From positions 203,306-267,305 of the forward strand of contig NZ_KB905465.1 in NCBI RefSeq assembly GCF_000379465.1: 64,000 nucleotides of DNA, written 5' to 3'. Source of the DNA: Sciscionella marina DSM 45152 (GTDB lineage: Bacteria; Actinomycetota; Actinomycetes; Mycobacteriales; Pseudonocardiaceae). Both the position numbers and the translations under genes were made by a program. The notes below the pieces were generated by a model. The model did no database searches, was not told where the DNA came from, and worked only from the letters and a program-made list of their open reading frames with translations. How positions within the stretch are numbered: the first letter of the stretch is position 1; each line of letters opens with the position of its first letter. Shown here piece after piece: positions 33,385 through 42,693 of this stretch.

Positions 33385-34783
33385 GTTTGACGATAGCAGT
33401 TCGCGAATCGTCGCGGATCTGCGCGAGTGGATGTCCACGGCCGCACCGGGTGCGAAGCTGCCCGCCACGCGGGAGCTCGTCGCACGCTATGCGGTGAGCC
33501 CGGTGACGGTGCAGAAGGCGTTGCGGACCCTGACCACGCAGGGCATGGTGGAAAGCCGCCCTGGTGTCGGCACCTTCGTGCGCACGGTACGGACGGCGCG
33601 GCCCAACGACTACGGCTGGCAGACCGCGGCCCTGGGCTCGCCGGACCACCGGATCCCACGATTGCCCGCGTCCCTGCGCCCGGCCCCGAACGACACGATC
33701 GCGCTGCACTCCGGGTACCCGGACCGGGAACTGCTACCCGAACGCCTGCTGCGCGCGGCGTTCACCCGGGCCGCACGGTCCGAAGCGCTACTGGACAGGC
33801 CCCCGACGGCGGGTCTTCCGGAGCTGCAGTCCTGGTTCGCCGCCGAACTGGAATCGGTGACCCCGGCGGGGACCACACCGGCCTCGCCGGGCGAGGTCGT
33901 GATCATCCCCGGCAGCCAGGTCGGACTGATCACCACGTTCCGCTCGCTGGTCGGGGCCGGCGGGCCGCTGCTGATGGAATCGCCGACCTACTGGGGCGCG
34001 ATCCTGGCCGCCGCACAGGTCGGTGTGGAGGTGGTTCCGGTGCCGAGCGGACCGGACGGCCCCGATCCCGAGGCACTGGAGCGTGCGTTCGAGCGGTCCG
34101 GGGCGCGCGCCTTCTACGCCCAGCCGAATTTCGCCAGTCCCACCGGCGCGCTGTGGACCCCGGCGCTGACCGAGCGGGTGCTGGACACGGTCCGCCAGCA
34201 CGGCGCGTTCCTGATCGAGGACGATTCGGCGCACGATTTCGGCATCGACGCGGACCCGTGTCCGGTCGCGGCCCGGGACGGCGGCGGGCACGTGGTCTAC
34301 ATCCGCTCGCTGAGCAAGAGCCTCTCCCCCACGGTCCGGGTCGCCGGGCTGATCGCGCGCGGACCGGCACGTGACCGGATCCTCGCCGATGCCCAGGCGG
34401 AGTCCATCTACGTCAGCGGCGTACTGCAGGCGGTGGCGCTCGACGTGGTCACCCAGCCCGCCTGGCGCACCCACCTGCGCCGGTTGCGCCAGCAGCTCAG
34501 AAGCCGGCGGGACCTGCTCGCCGAGAGCCTGGGCGAACACGCCCCCGAGGCGCAGCCGGTGACCATTCCGCAGGGCGGGCTGAACCTCTGGGCGCGGCTG
34601 CCGGATGCCGTGGATCTGGCCCGGGCCGTGCAGGACAGCCAGGCAGCGGGCGTCATCATCGGACCGGGAAGCGAATGGTTCCCCGCGGAACCCGCCGGGC
34701 AGTTCCTCCGGCTCAGCTACGCGGGCCCCAATCCCGGAGCTTTCCCGGAAGGGGCCCGCGTCCTCGGCGCGGCACTGGGCTGA
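33383..34783 (+). CDS. MocR/PdxR-type GntR regulator with aminotransferase domain
   Basis: A 466-residue chimeric regulator. Residues 1-75 are a GntR winged helix (LPATRELVARYAVSPVTVQK, GMVESRPGVGTFV); residues ~100-466 are a fold type I aminotransferase domain with PGSQVGLITTFRSL, ESPTYWGAI, and the PLP lysine in RSLSKSLSPTVRVAGL. MocR proteins sense PLP or an amino acid (GABA, D-alanine, taurine) through this domain and control pyridoxal or amino-acid genes. There is no pdxST nearby; the only neighbour is the divergent EamA transporter, its presumed target. The start codon overlaps that of the transporter, and the gene is likely leaderless. Confidence 0.87.
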   Translation: MFDDSSSRIVADLREWMSTAAPGAKLPATRELVARYAVSPVTVQKALRTLTTQGMVESRPGVGTFVRTVRTARPNDYGWQTAALGSPDHRIPRLPASLRPAPNDTIALHSGYPDRELLPERLLRAAFTRAARSEALLDRPPTAGLPELQSWFAAELESVTPAGTTPASPGEVVIIPGSQVGLITTFRSLVGAGGPLLMESPTYWGAILAAAQVGVEVVPVPSGPDGPDPEALERAFERSGARAFYAQPNFASPTGALWTPALTERVLDTVRQHGAFLIEDDSAHDFGIDADPCPVAARDGGGHVVYIRSLSKSLSPTVRVAGLIARGPARDRILADAQAESIYVSGVLQAVALDVVTQPAWRTHLRRLRQQLRSRRDLLAESLGEHAPEAQPVTIPQGGLNLWARLPDAVDLARAVQDSQAAGVIIGPGSEWFPAEPAGQFLRLSYAGPNPGAFPEGARVLGAALG

Positions 34784-34794
34784 TCCGCCCGCGC

Positions 34795-35415
34795 TCAGTC
34801 GTAGTTCAGTTCCCCGGTCCGGGTCCGCTTGAGTTCGAAGAACTTCGGGTAACCGGCCAGCAGCCGGGCCCCGTCGAACACGTCGAGCGCATCCTGACCG
34901 CGCGGGATCTCGGAGAGCACCGGGCCGAAGAAAGCCACCCCGTCGATGTGGATGGTGGGTGTCCCGACATCCATCCCGACCGGGTCCATGCCCTCGTGGT
35001 GGCTCTTTTTCAGCGCCTCGTCGTACTCGGTGGAGGTGGCCACCTCGTTCAGTTCGGCGGGCAGGCCCAGCTCGGCGAGCGCGTCCACGACCACCTGGGC
35101 GCGGTCCTTGTGGCCCTGGTTGTGAAACCGGGTGCCGAGTGCGGTGTAGAGCTCGCGCAGCTTCTCCTGGCCGTACTGCTGCTCGACCGCGATCGCGACC
35201 CGGACCGGTCCCCAGCCGCTGGCGAGCAGCTCCTTGTACTGCTCGGAGAGCCCTTCCCGGCCTTCATTGAGCACCGAAAGGCTCATCACCCTGAACGTGA
35301 GGTCGAGCTCACGCTGCCGCTCCACCTCGATGATCCACCGCGAGGTGATCCACGCGAACGGACAGCCCGGGTCGAACCAGAAATCGACCTTCGTGCGTTC
35401 GGCTGAACCTGTCAT
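34795..35415 (-). CDS. Mycothiol-dependent nitroreductase, Rv2466c family
   Basis: A 206-residue DsbA-fold protein. [18 protein letters not shown] carries the redox site, CPFA here where Rv2466c has CPWC, so the second cysteine is missing; the cis-Pro loop is [18 protein letters not shown]. Rv2466c uses mycothiol to reduce disulfides and to activate nitro prodrugs, and belongs to the oxidative-stress regulon. Presence of this gene suggests a mycothiol-making actinobacterium. It stands head to head with pepN, as Rv2466c does with Rv2467. The loss of the resolving cysteine suggests a monothiol mechanism. Confidence 0.85.
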   Translation of the reverse strand: MTGSAERTKVDFWFDPGCPFAWITSRWIIEVERQRELDLTFRVMSLSVLNEGREGLSEQYKELLASGWGPVRVAIAVEQQYGQEKLRELYTALGTRFHNQGHKDRAQVVVDALAELGLPAELNEVATSTEYDEALKKSHHEGMDPVGMDVGTPTIHIDGVAFFGPVLSEIPRGQDALDVFDGARLLAGYPKFFELKRTRTGELNYD

Positions 35416-35581
35416 ACCTCAAACTCCTGTCCGTGATTCCTACTCATCCTGATGAGAGAACATCCCCGGAGCCCGGAGTGTTCCACGGGCACGGTGAACT
35501 CGGTACCGGTCTTGACGAGCGACGTGATTGGATGCGGTGGAACAGGGAAAATTCCCAGGCCGACGAATGGAGAGGTGATCC

Positions 35582-38113
35582 GTGGCCGCGCCGAATCTCA
35601 CTCGCGACCAGGCGCAGCAGCGCGCCGCGTTGCTCGATGTCGAGTCCTATGCGATCGAGCTCGATCTGACACCGGACGCGGACACCTTCCGCTCGCGGAC
35701 CACGGTGCGGTTCTCCAGCGCGACCGTGGGTGCGTCGAGCTGGATCGACATCGTCGCGCCCCAGGTGCTGCGCGCCGAGCTCAACGGCGTGGAACTGTGC
35801 CTGGACGACTACCGCGAGGACGAGGGCATCGCGCTGCACGACCTCGCCGAGCGCAACGAGCTCACCGTCGAGGCCGACTGCGCCTTCATGACCACCGGCG
35901 AGGGCCTGCACCGCTTCGTGGACCCGGTCGACGACGAGATGTACCTGTACACCCAGTTCGAGACCGCGGACGCCAAGCGGATGTTCGCCTGCTTCGACCA
36001 GCCGGATCTGAAGGCGACCTTCGATGTCACGGTCACCGCCCCGGAGCACTGGAAGGTGATCGGCAACGCCCCGGAGGCCTCGAACACCGGCGGCAGGCAC
36101 GTCTTCGAGACCACCAAGCCGATGTCCACCTACCTGGTCGCCCTCGTGGCCGGCCCCTACGCGCAGTGGACCGAGGAGTTCCGCGGCGCGCACGGCGAGG
36201 TCATCCCACTGGGCCTGTACTGCCGCGCCTCGCTGGCCGAGTACATGGACCCGGAGGACATCTTCACCATCACCAAGCAGGGTTTCGCCTGCTATCACGA
36301 GAACTTCGGGTTCACCTACCCGTTCGGGAAGTACGACCAGTGCTTCGTCCCCGAATTCAACGCGGGCGCGATGGAGAACGTCGGTTGCGTGACCTTCCGC
36401 GAGGATTACGTGTTCCGCAGCAAGGTCACCCGGTTCTACTACGAGGCGCGGGCGACCACGATCCTGCACGAGATGGCGCACATGTGGTTCGGCGATCTGG
36501 TCACCATGCGCTGGTGGGACGACCTGTGGCTGAACGAGTCCTTCGCGACCTGGGCCTCGGAGTTCGCCAAGACCGAGGCCACCCGGTTCACCGAGGCCTG
36601 GACCAGCTTCGCGATCGCCGAGAAGTCCTGGGCCTACCGCCAGGACCAGCTGCCCTCCACGCACCCGGTCGCGGCGGACATCGCCGATCTGCACGCGGTC
36701 GAGGTCAACTTCGACGGGATCACCTACGCCAAGGGGGCGAGCGTGCTCAAGCAGCTCGTCGCCTTCGTCGGCCAGGACAACTTCCTCGCCGGGCTGCGCA
36801 CCTACTTCGACCGCCACCAGTTCGGCAACGCGGTGCTCGCCGATCTGCTGCGCGCGCTCGAGGAGGCCTCCGGGCGGGACCTTTCCGACTGGGGCGCCCA
36901 GTGGCTGCAGACCACCGGGCTGAACCTGATGCGTGCCCGGTTCGAGGTCGCCGACGGCCGCTACGGCTCGTTCGCGATCGTCCAGGGTCCCGCCCGTCCC
37001 GGTGCGGGCGAACTGCGCAAACACCGCCTGGCCGTGGGCGTCTACGACTTCGACGGGGCGGGCAAGCTGGTGCGCACCAACCGGATCGAGCTGGATGTGG
37101 ACGGTGAGCTGACCGAGGTACCGGAGCTGGTCGGCGCGCAGGCGGGCAAGCTCGTGCTGGTCAACGACGACGACCTCACCTACTGCTCGGTGCGCCTGGA
37201 CCCGGGCTCGCTGGCCACCCTGGTGGACCACATCGGCGATTTCGCCGACTCGCTGCCGCGCACCATGTGCTGGTCCGCGGCCTGGGAGATGACCCGCGAG
37301 GCCGAGCTCAAGGCGCGCGACTTCCTGTCCATCGTGCTCGGCGGGATCGAGGCGGAGACCGAGATCAGCGTGCTGCAGCGGCTGCTGTTGCAGGCGACCA
37401 CGGCGGTGAACTCCTACACCGATCCGCAGTGGTCCGACGAGGGCTGGCGGCGCCTCGGTACCCGGCTGCTCGAGCTCGCCAAGGGTGCCGCTCCGGGTTC
37501 GGATCACCAGCTCGCCTTCGTCAACGCGCTCACCCAGGCCAAGCTCGGCGACACCGAACTGGGCGCGCTGCGCGGCTGGTTCGACGGGACCACCCCGCTC
37601 GAGGGGCTCACCGTGGACACCGATCTGCGCTGGCGGCTGCTCTACGCCCTGGTGGCGCACGGGGTCGCCGGGGAACCGGAGATCGCCGCGGAGGAGCAGC
37701 GGGACAACACCGCTACCGGTGCCCGCGCGGGCAACCGGGCGCGTTCACTGATCCCGAACGAGGACGCCAAGAAGACCGCCTGGCAGCGTGCCGTGCACGA
37801 CGACTCGCTCACCAACGCCACCATCGACGCGGTCATCGCCGGGTTCTCGCACCCCGCGCAGCGCCAGCTCATCGCAGGCTATGTGGACCGCTACTTCGCC
37901 GAGGTGGCCGAGGTCTGGCAGCGCCGCTCCCCCGAGGCCGCCCAGCCGGTGGTGGTGGGGCTGTTCCCGAGCTGGGCCATCGAGGAGGACACGGTGCGCG
38001 CGGCCGACGACTGGCTCGCCGGTGACCACCCCGCCGCCCTGCGCAGGCTGGTCTCCGAAGGGCGTGCGGGCATCCTGCGCGCACTGGCCGCACGGGAGTT
38101 CGACCGCTCCTAG
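35582..38113 (+). CDS. pepN: Aminopeptidase N (M1 zinc metallopeptidase)
   Basis: An 843-residue M1 aminopeptidase, the usual length in actinobacteria. The GAMEN exopeptidase motif is at ~residue 260 (FNAGAMENVG), the zinc site is HEMAH at 296-300 with Glu319 in WLNESFATW, and the catalytic Tyr region is GITYAKGASVLKQL. The C-terminal ERAP1-like helical domain is complete. It trims N-terminal residues from peptides in the cytoplasm. GTG 35582 follows GGAGAGG by 6 nt. It is in the same position relative to Rv2466c and DUF5130 genes as Rv2467, apart from the efflux pump genes inserted after it. Confidence 0.95.
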   Translation: MAAPNLTRDQAQQRAALLDVESYAIELDLTPDADTFRSRTTVRFSSATVGASSWIDIVAPQVLRAELNGVELCLDDYREDEGIALHDLAERNELTVEADCAFMTTGEGLHRFVDPVDDEMYLYTQFETADAKRMFACFDQPDLKATFDVTVTAPEHWKVIGNAPEASNTGGRHVFETTKPMSTYLVALVAGPYAQWTEEFRGAHGEVIPLGLYCRASLAEYMDPEDIFTITKQGFACYHENFGFTYPFGKYDQCFVPEFNAGAMENVGCVTFREDYVFRSKVTRFYYEARATTILHEMAHMWFGDLVTMRWWDDLWLNESFATWASEFAKTEATRFTEAWTSFAIAEKSWAYRQDQLPSTHPVAADIADLHAVEVNFDGITYAKGASVLKQLVAFVGQDNFLAGLRTYFDRHQFGNAVLADLLRALEEASGRDLSDWGAQWLQTTGLNLMRARFEVADGRYGSFAIVQGPARPGAGELRKHRLAVGVYDFDGAGKLVRTNRIELDVDGELTEVPELVGAQAGKLVLVNDDDLTYCSVRLDPGSLATLVDHIGDFADSLPRTMCWSAAWEMTREAELKARDFLSIVLGGIEAETEISVLQRLLLQATTAVNSYTDPQWSDEGWRRLGTRLLELAKGAAPGSDHQLAFVNALTQAKLGDTELGALRGWFDGTTPLEGLTVDTDLRWRLLYALVAHGVAGEPEIAAEEQRDNTATGARAGNRARSLIPNEDAKKTAWQRAVHDDSLTNATIDAVIAGFSHPAQRQLIAGYVDRYFAEVAEVWQRRSPEAAQPVVVGLFPSWAIEEDTVRAADDWLAGDHPAALRRLVSEGRAGILRALAAREFDRS

Positions 38114-38259
38114 CCAAGAGCACGCCTGACAACTCCATGTCCTGCTGCGCTGAGACGTCGGCGAAGTACCTTCGCATGCCAGCGCGGCGCTGGTATGGCC
38201 TCCAGCGCCGGCGGGCATGGCCAGCGTCGTCCTCGATCACCGCAGAAACCCACTACGGC

Positions 38260-38346
38260 TCAATCGTTCGCCGCGACCTCGGCCGCGGGTGTCCCCCAGG
38301 ACACCGGATCCACGCTGGACACCCGCTCGCGACGGACGAGAGTCAT
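38260..38346 (-). CDS. 28-codon microORF beside the SoxR-like box
   Basis: ATG 38346 follows AGGAG by 8-9 nt and the frame ends at TGA 38260-38262, giving 28 residues (starts MTLVRRERVSSVDP, ends AAEVAAND). The stretch also contains GGTGTCC/GGACACC repeats that can form alternative hairpins. It lies 25 bp from the SoxR-like box, in the divergent position to the efflux pump. I recognise no family, and a frame this short may be chance. Confidence 0.3.
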   Translation of the reverse strand: MTLVRRERVSSVDPVSWGTPAAEVAAND

Positions 38347-38371
38347 CAGACGCGCTCCTGAAGCGGACGGG

Positions 38372-38402
38372 TTGACCTCAACCTTAGTTGATGTTGCACG
38401 GT
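38372..38402 (+). promoter_or_regulatory. SoxR/MerR-type operator-promoter
   Basis: -35 TTGACC (38372-38377), then a dyad CCTCAAC-CTTA-GTTGATG (38376-38393, one mismatch) in a 19-bp spacer, then CACGGT as -10 (38397-38402). This matches the known SoxR box pattern, CCTCAA...TTGAGG between -35 and -10. It faces the efflux gene at 38534. Confidence 0.6.
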
Positions 38403-38533
38403 GGGAACGGGTCGAACGGAACAGACCGAAAGTAAAAACCGTTCGAAACCGGGCAGGAGTCTCCGTAGGCTGACCATGCCTTCGGCGGCTTCTGCCGCAC
38501 CGCGCATTCATCGGAAGAGTCTTGGGGGAACCC

Positions 38534-40227
38534 GTGTCCACTTCCACTCTCGGTCACGCGAGTGAACCGAAGAATCCACCGGCCGCGATCCCGCGCCAGG
38601 CCTGGCTGAGCCTGATCGCCGTGGTGTTCGGCGTGTTCGTCGTGATGCTCGACGGCACCGTGCTGTTCGTGGCCAATCCGGAGATCGCCACCGATCTGCA
38701 CGCCGGGCCCGCCGGGATCCAGTGGGTCACCAATGCCTATGTGCTGGTGCTGGCCGGGCTGATGATCCCGCTCGGCAACCTCGCCGACCGGTTCGGCCGC
38801 AAGCGGATGTTCCTGATCGGGGTCGGCGGATTCTCGCTGGCCTCGTTGCTGGCCGGGCTCTCGGTCTCGATCGGGATGCTCATCGCGGTGCGGGTGCTGC
38901 AGGCAGCGTTCGGCGCGATGCTGATCCCCGCGGGCATGGGCGTGTTGCGTGCCGCCTTCCCGCCGGACCGGCTCGCCCGCGCGATGGGCGTGTTCGCCGC
39001 GCTCTCCGGGGTTTCCTTCGCGGCCGCCCGATCATCGGCGGGCTGCTGGTGCAGTACGCGAGCTGGCCGTGGGTGTTCTTCATCAACCTGCCCTTCGGCG
39101 TGCTCGGCGTACTGCTCGGGATGCGGATCATCAAGGAGTCCGGGGAACGGGTCCGGCAGAGTTTCGACCTGCTCGGCGCGAGCATCCTCACCGTGGCGAT
39201 GGTCAGCCTGATCTGGGGCATCACCCAGGCTCAGGCCGTGGGCTGGACGAGCGCGAACACGCTGGTGTTCATCGCACTCGGGCTGGTGTTCGGCGCCGTG
39301 TTCGTGGTCGTCCAGGCCAAGGTGGCCAACCCGATGATGCCGCTGAGCCTGTTCCGCAGCCGTACCCTCGCGCTCGGCTCGGTGCTGATGGTCATGGTCA
39401 TGTTCTCGATGCTCTCGCTGATGTTCTTCGTGACCTTCCTGGTGCAGGGCGTGCTCGGCCAGTCGGCGATCGTCACCGGGCTCTCGATGCTGCCGTTCTC
39501 GGTGATGTTCGCGATCATCTCGCCGTTTTCCGGGCTGTTGACCGAGAAGTTCGGGGTGCGCAAGCTGCTGGTGCTCGGCGCCGTGCTGTTCGCGGCCGGG
39601 CTGCTGCTCATGCTGCGCGTGGACGCGGATTCCGGGGTGTTCGACCTGCTGCCGACCTTCGTGCTCGGCGGGTTCGGCCTCGGGCTGATGATGGTCTCCG
39701 CCACCCAGGCCATCGTGGGCAGCGCACCAGTGGAGAAGGCGGGCGTGGCCTCGGGCATCCAGCAGTCCATGACCCAGCTGGGCGCATCGCTGGGCACCTC
39801 GGTGCTGGGCAGCGTGCTGGCCACCATGGTCGCGGGCAGCTTCGCGCGAAACCTGCGCGGCACGTTCGGCGGCCGCGGCGGACAGGCCGTCGATGCCCTC
39901 GGCGGCAGCGAGGCGGTACACAAGAGCGTGGAGCTCGGGTTCCCGCCCGCGGCCCGCTCCGGGCTCGCCGGGCAGCTGGCCGGGACCGGGATCCCACGCC
40001 AGCAGGCGGAGCAGCTCGCCGCGGGCGTGGCCCGCGCGGCGCACGTGACCTTCGTGAACGGGCTGCACACCGTGTACCTCGTGGGCACCGTGGTGATCCT
40101 GGTCGGTGCCGCGCTCGCCCTGTTCATCAAGGATTCCGAGGCGGTCGCGAACACCGAGCAGGCCGTGCACGGGCAAGTACCCCGTATGAGGACCTTCACC
40201 GTCGACCGGTTCCGCGGCCGTCCGTAG
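38534..40227 (+). pseudogene. DHA2-type MFS efflux transporter, frameshifted
   Basis: Starting at GTG 38534, the first ~165 codons encode the N-terminal helices of a 14-helix EmrB/QacA transporter (FVVMLDGTVLFVANPEIATD, WVTNAYVLVLAGLMIPLG, LADRFGRKRMFLIG). At 39021-39031 the frame is lost; the remaining ~400 codons continue in another frame from GRPIIGGLLVQYASWPWVF to the end at 40227. The span is one base short of a multiple of three, and comparison with the adjacent paralogue (AGGPIVGGLL) indicates loss of one G/C in a GC run. The rest is intact. Either a recent inactivation or a sequence error. A SoxR-like box upstream suggests redox-drug induction. Confidence 0.85.
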
Positions 40228-40270
40228 GCTGTACGACGAGTCCACGTGATCTTTCCCGAGGGGTACACCG

Positions 40271-41884
40271 ATGTCCGCTGCACCGACGGACGAGCGCGCC
40301 GAGCCCGGCGGCGGCACGATTCCGCGGCACGCATGGCCGAGCCTGATCGCCGTGGTCACCGGGATCTTCGTGGTGATGATCGACGGCACCGTGGTCGCGG
40401 TCGCCAACCCGACGATCGCCAGTGACCTGCACGCCAGCCCGGAGGGCATCCAGTGGGTCACCAACGCCTATCTGCTGGTGCTCGCCGGGCTGACCATCCC
40501 GATGGGCACCCTCGCCGACAAGTTCGGCCGCAAACGCCTGTTCCTGATCGGGGTCGGCGGGTTCTCGCTGGCCTCGCTGCTGTGCGGGCTCGCCGGTTCG
40601 ATCTGGCTGCTCGTGGCCGCGCGGGCGCTGCAGGCGGTGTTCGGCTCGATGATCGGGCCCGCGGGCATCGGCGTGCTGCGTGCGGCGTTCCCGGCGGACA
40701 AGCTCTCCCGCGCGCTCGGGATCTTCGGCTCGATCTCGGCCATCGCCACGGCGGGCGGGCCGATCGTGGGCGGGCTGCTCGTGCAGTATGCGAGCTGGCC
40801 ATGGGTGTTCTTCATCAACCTGCCCTTCGGCGTGCTCGGTGTCTCGCTGGGGCTGGTGATCATCCGGGAATCGAGTGAGCGGATCAGGCAGCGGCTGGAC
40901 CTGCCCGGCGCGATCACCCTCACTCTCGCCATGGCGAGCCTGGTGTGGGGCATCACGAGGGCCCAGGACAGCGGCTGGACGAGCACGACAACGCTCGTGT
41001 TCATCGCGCTCGGGCTCGTGCTGCTCGCCGCGTTCGCGGTCATCGAGCTCACGGTGGAGAGCCCCATGGTGCCGCTGACCCTGTTCCGGGACCGCTCGCT
41101 GTCCATCGGCATCGTGCTGATGATCGTCGTGATGTTCTCGATGTTCAGCCTGATGTTCTTCATCACCTTCTTCCTGCAGGGCCCGCAGGAGCTGACCGCG
41201 GTGGCCACCGGAATCGCGCTGCTCCCGCTCTCCGCGACCTCGGTCGTGGCCTCCCCGGTCTCCGGCTGGATGACCGAGAAGGCCGGTGTGCGCAAGACCC
41301 TGGTCTCCGGGGCTGTGCTGCTGGTGATCGGACTGCTGCTGATGCAGCGCATCGAGGCCGGTTCGAGCGTGTGGGAGCTGGTGCCCACCTTCGTGATCGG
41401 CGGCTTCGGCATCGGATTCATGATGGTCGCGGCCACCCAGGCGATCGTGGGCAACGCCCCCGTGGACAAGGCAGGTGTCGCCTCCGGGCTGCAGCAGTCC
41501 ATGACCCAGCTCGGTGGCGCACTGGGCACCTCGGTGCTCGGCGGGGTGATGGCCGCGGTGGTGAGCTCCGGCTTCGCGGGGAACCTGCGCGGGGCGCTCG
41601 GCAGCGAACAGGCCGCCGAGCAGGTCGCCGCGGGGCTCGGCAAGACCGTGGAGCTCGGCTTTCCACCGGCCGCCCGGGACGCGATCGCCGCGGGCCTGAC
41701 CCAGACCGGCGCGCCCGCGGCCAAGGCGGACCAGATCGCGGGCACGATCAGCGGTATCGCGCACCAGACCTTCATGACCGGGCTGCACACCGTGTACTGG
41801 GTCGGTGCGGCCGTCGCGGTGCTCGCCGGGATACTCGCCCTGTTCGTGCGCGACGCCTTATCCCCGGCCGAGGTGCGCGACTAA
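40271..41884 (+). CDS. DHA2-type MFS multidrug efflux transporter
   Basis: A 537-residue 14-helix proton antiporter of the EmrB/QacA family. Motif A LADKFGRKRLFLIGVGG follows helix 2, the acidic VVMIDGTVVAVANP is motif D1 in helix 1, and motif C-like GPIVGGLLVQYASWP is in helix 5. It exports hydrophobic drugs or antibiotics. It is a tandem duplicate of the preceding gene, nearly colinear over its length. A TAGGCT box at 40225-40230 could start its own short-leader transcript, and GAGGGG precedes ATG 40271. A strong terminator follows. Confidence 0.92.
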   Translation: MSAAPTDERAEPGGGTIPRHAWPSLIAVVTGIFVVMIDGTVVAVANPTIASDLHASPEGIQWVTNAYLLVLAGLTIPMGTLADKFGRKRLFLIGVGGFSLASLLCGLAGSIWLLVAARALQAVFGSMIGPAGIGVLRAAFPADKLSRALGIFGSISAIATAGGPIVGGLLVQYASWPWVFFINLPFGVLGVSLGLVIIRESSERIRQRLDLPGAITLTLAMASLVWGITRAQDSGWTSTTTLVFIALGLVLLAAFAVIELTVESPMVPLTLFRDRSLSIGIVLMIVVMFSMFSLMFFITFFLQGPQELTAVATGIALLPLSATSVVASPVSGWMTEKAGVRKTLVSGAVLLVIGLLLMQRIEAGSSVWELVPTFVIGGFGIGFMMVAATQAIVGNAPVDKAGVASGLQQSMTQLGGALGTSVLGGVMAAVVSSGFAGNLRGALGSEQAAEQVAAGLGKTVELGFPPAARDAIAAGLTQTGAPAAKADQIAGTISGIAHQTFMTGLHTVYWVGAAVAVLAGILALFVRDALSPAEVRD

Positions 41885-41896
41885 GGACGGGGACAG

Positions 41897-41933
41897 CGAA
41901 AAGGGGCGGCCCAGCGCGGGCCGCCCCTTTTCG
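41897..41933. terminator. Strong bidirectional intrinsic terminator
   Basis: CGAAAAGGGGCGGCCC (41897-41912) pairs perfectly over 16 bp with 41918-41933 around a 5-nt loop, giving A-tract and T-tract at opposite ends. It sits between the convergent efflux and DUF5130 genes and can serve both. Confidence 0.9.
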
Positions 41934-41945
41934 GATGCTCTGGGT

Positions 41946-42443
41946 CTAGCCGCCCGCCTGCTCGGTGAGCATGCGCAGTCCGGAGACCAGGCCACCGATC
42001 AGGTCCCCCTCCTTGAAGGAGGCGACCATGCTCATCACGGCGAGCTTGCAGGCACGGTCGGTGAGCTGTTCGCGCGCGCCGCCGCCGGTCACGATCTCGA
42101 CCGCGCGCTGCCCCGGGGACAGCGCGATCAGCACCGAGCGGGCCGGATCGTCGGTCTCGGCGTGCAGCTCCTGCGCGCGGGCCCGCTTGTCCTCACCGAG
42201 CTCGCCGAGGTACACGCTGAACACCAGCCCGGTTTCCCTGCTGGACAGCGTCAGCGCCTCGTCGAGCCTGCTCAGCTCGCGGGTGGAGAAGGGCGTCGAC
42301 GGCTTCGGGGTGGCGTGCTCGAGCGCGGTGGAGATCCGCCCACCGGCCATCTCCGCGGCTCCGAAGGCGAGGTTCTCCGGCAGATCGGCCGGGCGTTCCA
42401 GCGAGGCGGTTCCCCCGCCCGCGACGACTTCACCAGTTGCCAC
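41946..42443 (-). CDS. DUF5130 / TPM-like protein (Rv2468c orthologue)
   Basis: A 165-residue protein: STRELSRLDEALTLSSRETG, FSVYLGELGEDKRARAQELH, VLIALSPGQRAVEIVTGGGA and a final helical part LAVMSMVASFKEGDLIGGLV. The central part resembles TPM-fold phosphatase domains, with an unanchored N-terminus. The function is unknown. It overlaps the upstream membrane-protein gene by 14 bp, so they are co-translated. Its place between pepN and the HNH gene matches Rv2468c in M. tuberculosis. Confidence 0.8.
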   Translation of the reverse strand: MATGEVVAGGGTASLERPADLPENLAFGAAEMAGGRISTALEHATPKPSTPFSTRELSRLDEALTLSSRETGLVFSVYLGELGEDKRARAQELHAETDDPARSVLIALSPGQRAVEIVTGGGAREQLTDRACKLAVMSMVASFKEGDLIGGLVSGLRMLTEQAGG

Positions 42444-42693
42444 TTGCGCCTCCTACCGTGGTCTGCGCCCCGGCACCGATTTCGGCGTGCTGCGCCGAAC
42501 CGTGCGCGCCGTGCGCGTCGAGTCCGGCACCCACCGGGTTCGGGCCCCACCACACGGGAGCGAAGTTCCATTCCTTGCCCGGCCGGTACGCGACGGCCTT
42601 GTTCCGCCGACCCGCGGTCGAGAGCAGAGCGATCAGGCCGTACAGCGCGGCCGGGATCACCACGTACACGAGGATGGTCTGCCAGACGGTCAC
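42430..42693 (-). CDS. Small membrane protein coupled to DUF5130
   Basis: An 87-residue protein with one N-terminal transmembrane helix (WQTILVYVVIPAALYGLIAL, residues 4-23), a basic loop (GRRNKAVAYRPGKEWN), the conserved-looking APVWWGPNP and a His/Gly/Ala-rich tail. Small proteins with YRPG.EW..PVWW are common in actinobacteria and uncharacterised. The start is GTG 42693. Overlap with the DUF5130 gene suggests the two products act together, perhaps with this one as membrane anchor. Confidence 0.75.
   Translation of the reverse strand: MTVWQTILVYVVIPAALYGLIALLSTAGRRNKAVAYRPGKEWNFAPVWWGPNPVGAGLDAHGAHGSAQHAEIGAGAQTTVGGASGNW

Larger units (their letters stand above)
38114..38533. other. Gene-poor gap between pepN and the first efflux gene
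   Basis: This 420-bp gap holds no recognisable protein. Its notable contents are the 28-codon minus-strand frame (38260-38346), the alternative hairpins at 38287-38324, the SoxR-like box at 38372-38402 and a TAGGCT -10-like box at 38466-38471. The rest shows nothing I can assign. Confidence 0.6.

Noticed and set aside
35444..37660. 738-codon open frame on the minus strand
   Set aside because: Antisense to pepN, with no recognisable motif.
37745..38240. Minus-strand frames at the pepN 3' end
   Set aside because: They are mostly antisense to pepN and lack family features.
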